From Pyricularia pennisetigena (taxonomy: Eukaryota; Ascomycota; Sordariomycetes; Magnaporthales; Pyriculariaceae), in assembly GCF_004337985.1 (NCBI RefSeq), contig NC_043743.1, positions 1,879,882 through 1,943,881 on the forward strand: a DNA stretch of 64,000 nucleotides. The letters are read 5' to 3'. How positions within the stretch are numbered: position 1 is the first letter of the stretch; each line of letters opens with the position of its first letter. The notes beneath the pieces are model-generated. The model saw only the letters and a list, made by a program, of their open reading frames with translations. It did no database searches and had not been told where the DNA came from. The translations under genes and the position numbers were made by a program. Shown here piece after piece: positions 59,131 to 64,000 of the stretch.

Positions 59131-61426
59131 TATTCCTTAAAAACGTGGCTAATTATGGTTTAAAAAATTGCGGGGGCGTTGGTAAAACCGAAAAGTATTA
59201 CCAGGTATTTGTAATATTTTCGTTTAATGCGAAATACTGTTTTCCATTTTTCGCCTTCCTTTATACGGATTAAATTGTATGTTTTTTTAAAATTTAATAT
59301 CGTAAACCATTATATTTAGTAAAACATATTTCCAAATTTTTTTATTAATGGGAGCGGGTAATAATTCTTTATTATAATGTCGTTTAATTGTTTATAATCC
59401 ACGTATAATCGTAGTTTTCCGTGTTTTTTAGTACGAAAAGGATTGGGTATGCTGTTGGTAATATTGATGGTTTAATAAAGTTTTTTCTGAGGTTTTCTGC
59501 GAAATATTCGTTTAAAATTTCCATTTGCGTCGGATTTAAACCGTATATTTTATGGAATTTTGGTTGGGTTCCTTTTTTTAATAGTATTTCGTGGTCGAAC
59601 GGACTGTATTCGGGTAATCTTATTTCGAGTTTTTGGTTAAATAATCGTATATAATTTTGGTATTTTTCTGGGATTTTGCCGTTTTTAGTCTGTTTTTTCG
59701 TAATTTATATTATGTGGTTGGATCGGTTTTAGCCTGTGGATAATTGTTTTTTTTCCGATATTGGTTCCGGGGTTAATCGTCCTTCCTATAAATACGCCAT
59801 TTATTTTATTTAATCCTTCCGTATTTTATATTTCCTATATAAGCCCTGCTATGCTGGAGGTCGTTTAATAATTAGGTGTTTTTCCCATTAAATTTGGCCT
59901 ATAATCCAGTTTATTTGGGGGTTGTTCCTTTTAAACCAAAAAATTCCTAAAATTATATTTTTATTCCCTATTTCCGTAATATTTAAAATAATTTGTTCTT
60001 TTCGTCCATAGTTTTCCATCTAAAAATATACGGCTTCTGTTTCGATAATACCGTTCCCGTATAAAACTGCCTTTCTTTTTACGGTTTGCAATCGATATAG
60101 TCTTTTTTTATTACCAAAATATTCGTCGTTTTTTTACGATTTTTGGAAAAATGTAATTATTTTATACTCCGCTGTTAAAAAGCGCTCGTATGGGTTTTCC
60201 ATTAAATCGTATATTTAGGAATATATATTCGTATACTGCTTTCGTGGTTTGCGTGGCGTTTAAGGTTTTTTATTCCGTTTTTATTACTACCGTTTGGTAT
60301 TTTATACCGTTTAGCTGTTTTAGTTTTTTGGTTTGCTGGATTCGCGTCGTGGGTTTTTATTTTTTTATTTCGGGGCGTATAACTGTTTTTGATTTTAATT
60401 TTATTAAATCGGTGCCCTGTTAAAGTAGGCGTTTTTCGTGCGTTCGTAAATATTTCGTTGTTTTTAACGTTAGGGTTCCACACGATTCTGGTTATGGGTG
60501 CGGGTCCTAGTTATCGTAATTTTATTTTATACTATACCTGTATTTTAGCTAATATATATATTTTGCAAATATTTCGGGTATATTCGTACCATGGGAATTA
60601 TTTTTGGTTATAATATGCCATGGGGTAGTCGTTATAAGGCGTGAAAATTACCGCTGGTTCGGTATTAAATCTTATTTTAATTTCCCAATTAAATAGTTTA
60701 GTGGTGGTATATATTTCGTGGATACTGATTATTTTGCGTCGTCGTGGAAAGAAATCGTGGATTATTTGTTTGTTAAAATATAATCCGCAATTGTTTCGAA
60801 AACATTTTACCGAAAAGATTTTTATATATTTGGGATATTTGGTATTCAAAATTGGGTAATTTCCGAAAATTAGATTAATTAATCCTATGGGGTTTTGTAT
60901 TTGTATTTGAAATAATATTTCGGGAAATTGCATTAGTTGGTCGTTTCGGTATAAGTCGATAAGTTTTGTTTATATATAGGGGTTGTTTTTTTTTGTTGCA
61001 TTATATGGGTTTGAAAATAAAGTTTTTTTTCGTTAAATTCGTTTTTTAATTCATTATTGGATTCGTCCGTTGGGGTTTGTTAAATTATCCGGATATGGTG
61101 GGTTTATTCCAATGGTCTTAGTTCTGATTTTTTTTAAATGTTTAATTCCGTAGGCTCGGGCAATTTGGCGTTTTATTTGCGTAATTATACCGGTGGTTTG
61201 GTTTTAATAAATACGCGGTTTCCTACTGTTAGGGTCCGAATACCTTTAAATTTTTATGGGTACCATTTTACGTCCATTTTTACGCTGTTATGGATTATAT
61301 AATTATTATTATAATATAAGGTCCAGTTTATTAAACTGTTTGGTCCGGTTGCGTCTATTAATGGGTGGTGGTATTTAATTTTCGTGGTTTTTTGGAATCG
61401 GGGTATAAATCCGGAGTGTTTTGGGG

Positions 61427-61468
61427 ACAAAATTTGGCTATATATCCTGGTTTATCGCATTTAAAACA
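61427..61468 (-). pseudogene. Gypsy gag zinc knuckle with His replaced by Tyr
   Basis: Reads CFKCDKPGYIAKFC; the CCHC pattern needs His where Tyr stands. CAT to TAT is one C-to-T change in a CpA context, as RIP makes. Confidence 0.8.
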
Positions 61469-61699
61469 TTTACCATTTTTGGGATTTTTACGAGGTTTTT
61501 TATATTAGGTCGCGTTAAAGTTTATAAATCCGTTATATATTCCGTAGGAAATATTATATTGGCGAAACGGTTTAGGGTATTAGTATTTGCGTCCCGTATT
61601 GGTTTATCGCAAAATTGGTTTTTATACGTTGCGTTTTTCGCGTCGTTCCAGTTTTCGTTCGTAAAATCGGTTATCGATTTTAACTGTTAATTTTACGTA

Positions 61700-62330
61700 C
61701 TCGGTTAGGGTATCGGGTCGTTTTTTTTTAATACATTCGGTTTTAACTTCTTATTTAAATCCCGCATAAAAACGTATTATTAGGGTTCCAGGGCCCTATA
61801 GTAGTTTGGCGGTAATTTGTCGAAATTTACTGGTATATTTGGATACCGATCTGGTTTTGGTAAGGCGCATTAATTTACGTTTAACCGTGCGTTTTTCGTT
61901 TGGGTTACCGAATATTCCTTTAAAGCATTTTTCGAAATTTTCGTAATTGTCGAAAATGCGGTTAATTTCCATTTTACGGTTTTTTTCCTTATTATATTTC
62001 AAATAATTTCGTAAAATTGGTTCGAACCAGGTAAACGCATCGCTTTTTAATAACGAGGCTGCGTAAGTAACCTTTTTTGCGTTATTATCGAAAATGGTTT
62101 TATTAAAATGAAAATAGGCCCGGGTTTTTATAAGGAATTCCTGCAGGGTATTTGGGGTATTATTATAGGGTAATGGTAAAAAATATTTAATATAATTCCT
62201 ATTAGTTCGATTAATTTATTCGGTTATTCGTTCCTGGAATTGTCGATTTTTTGTTTGGAGCGTCGCGACTATTTAACGTAAGGCGTTAGTGTTAATCGGA
62301 GCGTTAATGGTAAAGGGCGTTTAAAGGGTG
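61700..62330 (-). pseudogene. Gypsy gag core, broken
   Basis: The open part at 62002-61796 reads FDNYENFEKCFKGIFGNPNE and KYTSKFRQITAKLL, the retrotransposon gag helical core typical of fungal Ty3/gypsy; the upstream part is broken by stops. Confidence 0.7.
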
Positions 62331-62407
62331 GTTTTATTGGAAAATATTGTTTCGGCGATATTATTCGGTATATTTCAAAATAGAATATTAAATAGGAGCA
62401 ATTAAAA

Positions 62408-62838
62408 TATTACGATTAAAATATCGGGTAACCTGTTTTTAGGGTAAAATATAATAAGTTAAAACAATTGAGCGTTTTAATTGGGTAACGGGGGTTTTTA
62501 ATAATTGGGGTGAAATTATAATCGTTTTTAAATTAGTATTAAGGTTAATTAGAGTTTAATTGCTGTTAAATAATTTTAAAATCGAATTTATTTATATGGT
62601 AATAAGCGGATTTTATATAAATTATGTTCCAAATGTGATTTTTTTCATCCGTTTGATTTGTAATTCCCAATCGAGGTTTTACAGATTACAAGAGATCGCT
62701 TTTTTGGTGGTTACGTGAGGTTACGTGATCTTTTTCCTTATGTAATCCCGTCACTGTCGGTCGGGTTCCGTGTGTCGTTAGGAGGGGTGTGACCCCGCCT
62801 GGCCTTGTTGGTGCCGGCCCAACTGTCCGGTCGTAACA
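62408..62838 (-). repeat. Gypsy LTR, 5' copy (431 bp)
   Basis: Same length as the 3' copy. It starts with intact TGTTACGA on the minus strand. Its first 150 bases on that strand are GC-richer and less mutated than the matching part of the 3' LTR. Confidence 0.9.
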
Positions 62839-63509
62839 AGTAAGTTAAAACGGTTGTTAAACTCAGGTATTATTCCTATAAATTTCGAAAAATTTAAGGC
62901 GTGGAATTCCCGATATAGTGAATTTCGACTAATTTCGGGTGCAACGGAATAATTATCTCCCAGGGTTTTATAAACCGTTACGGGGCTGGAATGCTATGCA
63001 ATGGATTCAAAAGGTTTTTTGGTTAAATTGTTTTTTATAAATAATAATATGATTAATTACTCGTGTTGCGGTAGGGTATAACCAATTTTAGGGTTAGAAA
63101 TAAATTCCGCTGTTTTTATAACTTTAAATTATATTATTAACGCCTATTTCCACAAATCGTTATTGCTAGCCTTTATTAATTTACAATTTTCGGGGTAGGA
63201 AAATACCCGTTTCGATAGTTTTTTACCTATCCCGTCACCTAAAATTAGGTTACTAGGTGGATTAGGAGGTGCGGTAACGGGTTGGTTTTCCGAATTACTA
63301 ATAAAACTAATAAAATTACCGCTTTTTAGGATTAATAGGGTAGTTAACTGTTGAATTGTCCTTCAAAATTAATCCATTTGCGTAGTTAACGCTTTTAATT
63401 GCAGGTTTTGGGCCTGTGATTTAGCGGTTAAAATTTCGTTTGGGCTGGGTTCAGGCCCCTTATTTGTTGGAATTGGGCCTGGAAGGCCCGATATAAAGCT
63501 GTTTTCCAT

Positions 63510-64000
63510 TATAGGCTAATTTAAATTATAATTGCAATTCGCTAATTTATAATTTTAATTAATTAACCTAATTGTTTAAGGGTAAATACCCTATTTAATT
63601 TAGGATTTGTTATACCGTTTGCCTTGTAACGGGTATAGGTTTATAATTGCCAATTACAGGGTTTATTGCTATTTTCAATGGTTAAAATCCATTAAAATAC
63701 AGGGTTGGAATCCCTGAAATCCCCAATTAATTGGTGCTTTGGTATTTGTACCAATTCAGGTGCACGTAACGAATTTAATTCGTTAAATCGGTGCAGGGTA
63801 GATTGCAGGGTATCGTGCAGGGTAAATTAACTATTAACGTAATTCCGTTAATGGGTTTGTGGGCTATTAAAAACCCTATTAAACGCATTAGGATTTAATG
63901 GGTTATAAGCGAACGAATACAGGGGTTTTTGGCCCTAATTCGCTAACGTAAACCCTATTAAAAATTTAAGCTAATTATAATGGCGTGCATAATCCACAAA
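63510..64000. other. Copia 5' leader, AT-rich
   Basis: Upstream of the copia gag start on the minus strand. Contains three 9-mers TGCAGGGTA at exact 12-base spacing (63792, 63804, 63816). No primer-binding site or LTR edge could be identified with confidence. Confidence 0.5.

Larger units (their letters stand above)
55641..62838 (-). mobile_element. Ty3/gypsy chromovirus LTR retrotransposon, decayed, inserted in copia gag
   Basis: 7,198 bp bounded by two 431-bp LTRs. Coding strand is minus: gag around 62300-61700, zinc knuckle 61468-61427, reverse transcriptase around 59700-58700 with YLDDILIVS intact, RNase H next, integrase around 58050-57130 and a chromodomain at 57102-56980. Order RT before integrase and the chromodomain place it in the chromovirus branch. 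Flanks carry AATAA (55636-55640) and AGTAA (62839-62843), a 5-bp target duplication with one transition. Numerous stops and frameshifts make it inactive. Confidence 0.92.
51060..63509 (-). mobile_element. Ty1/copia retrotransposon, decayed, split by a nested gypsy element
   Basis: Domains on the minus strand: gag from ATG 63509 (MENSFISGLPGPIPTNKG) to 62839, continuing after the insertion at 55640-55304 (YLRALEGIFPIWTERQRN); protease with DTG at 54953-54961; GAG-pre-integrase LWHRRLGHIG and integrase with NPYNHGQNGLTERSVRV, about 54110-53180; a linker with heptad repeats; reverse transcriptase about 52720-51920 (KARFIIRGFLQVEG, LKALYSLKQGPKKW); RNase H to a stop at 51060. This protease-integrase-RT order defines copia. 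Many stops and the FVND catalytic box show it is inactive. The 5' LTR is not recognised and may lie beyond the window end. Confidence 0.88.

Overview
The window looks like a nuclear scaffold fragment from a filamentous ascomycete, most likely a Sordariomycete and possibly Magnaporthales-like (inference, no search run). The support is GC-rich genes split by short GT..AG introns of about 65-145 bp, fungal families (siroheme nitrite reductase, SREBP with a tyrosine bHLH, Kha1-type antiporter, Srs2 helicase, DUF6590-like protein), many intergenic poly(A)/poly(T) runs, and an AT-rich block of decayed transposons with a RIP-like pattern (CpA/TpG turned into TpA, CpG spared).

Positions 1-47588 are the gene-rich half. 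On the minus strand lie an assimilatory nitrite reductase (162-3751), a Kha1-type K+/H+ antiporter (5512-8834), a CAF40/CNOT9 subunit of CCR4-NOT (12924-14302), an SREBP transcription factor (17861-21032) and a single-pass membrane protein of unknown function (24021-25907). On the plus strand follow an Srs2-type helicase (28227-31291) and a neutral ceramidase (33810-36309). A one-base N at 36323 cuts a minus-strand Cdc37 gene in half (36324-37270). Then come a GH31 alpha-xylosidase-like enzyme (38017-40648), a minus-strand APH-fold phosphotransferase whose Gln-rich tail runs into a 230-base gap (41106-42512), and a DUF6590-like protein (46017-47141). These are housekeeping and metabolic genes with no obvious shared pathway. 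The nitrite reductase promoter carries a cluster of GATAAG sites, fitting nitrogen-metabolite control.

Positions 47589-64000 are a different compartment. A 2.56-kb element with roughly 650-bp terminal inverted repeats and no coding capacity occupies 47589-50149. A minus-strand Ty1/copia element spans 51060-63509 and is interrupted inside gag by a 7,198-bp Ty3/gypsy chromovirus (55641-62838) with two 431-bp LTRs and a 5-bp target duplication. All three are mutated in the RIP pattern and none can be active as it stands.

No wholly new gene system was identified. The points most worth checking are the long-TIR element with its repeated GC-rich stem motif, a Ser-to-Thr change at the expected nucleophile of the ceramidase, a long low-complexity insert inside the Rieske domain of the nitrite reductase, the GATAAG cluster, and the apparent gap inside Cdc37.
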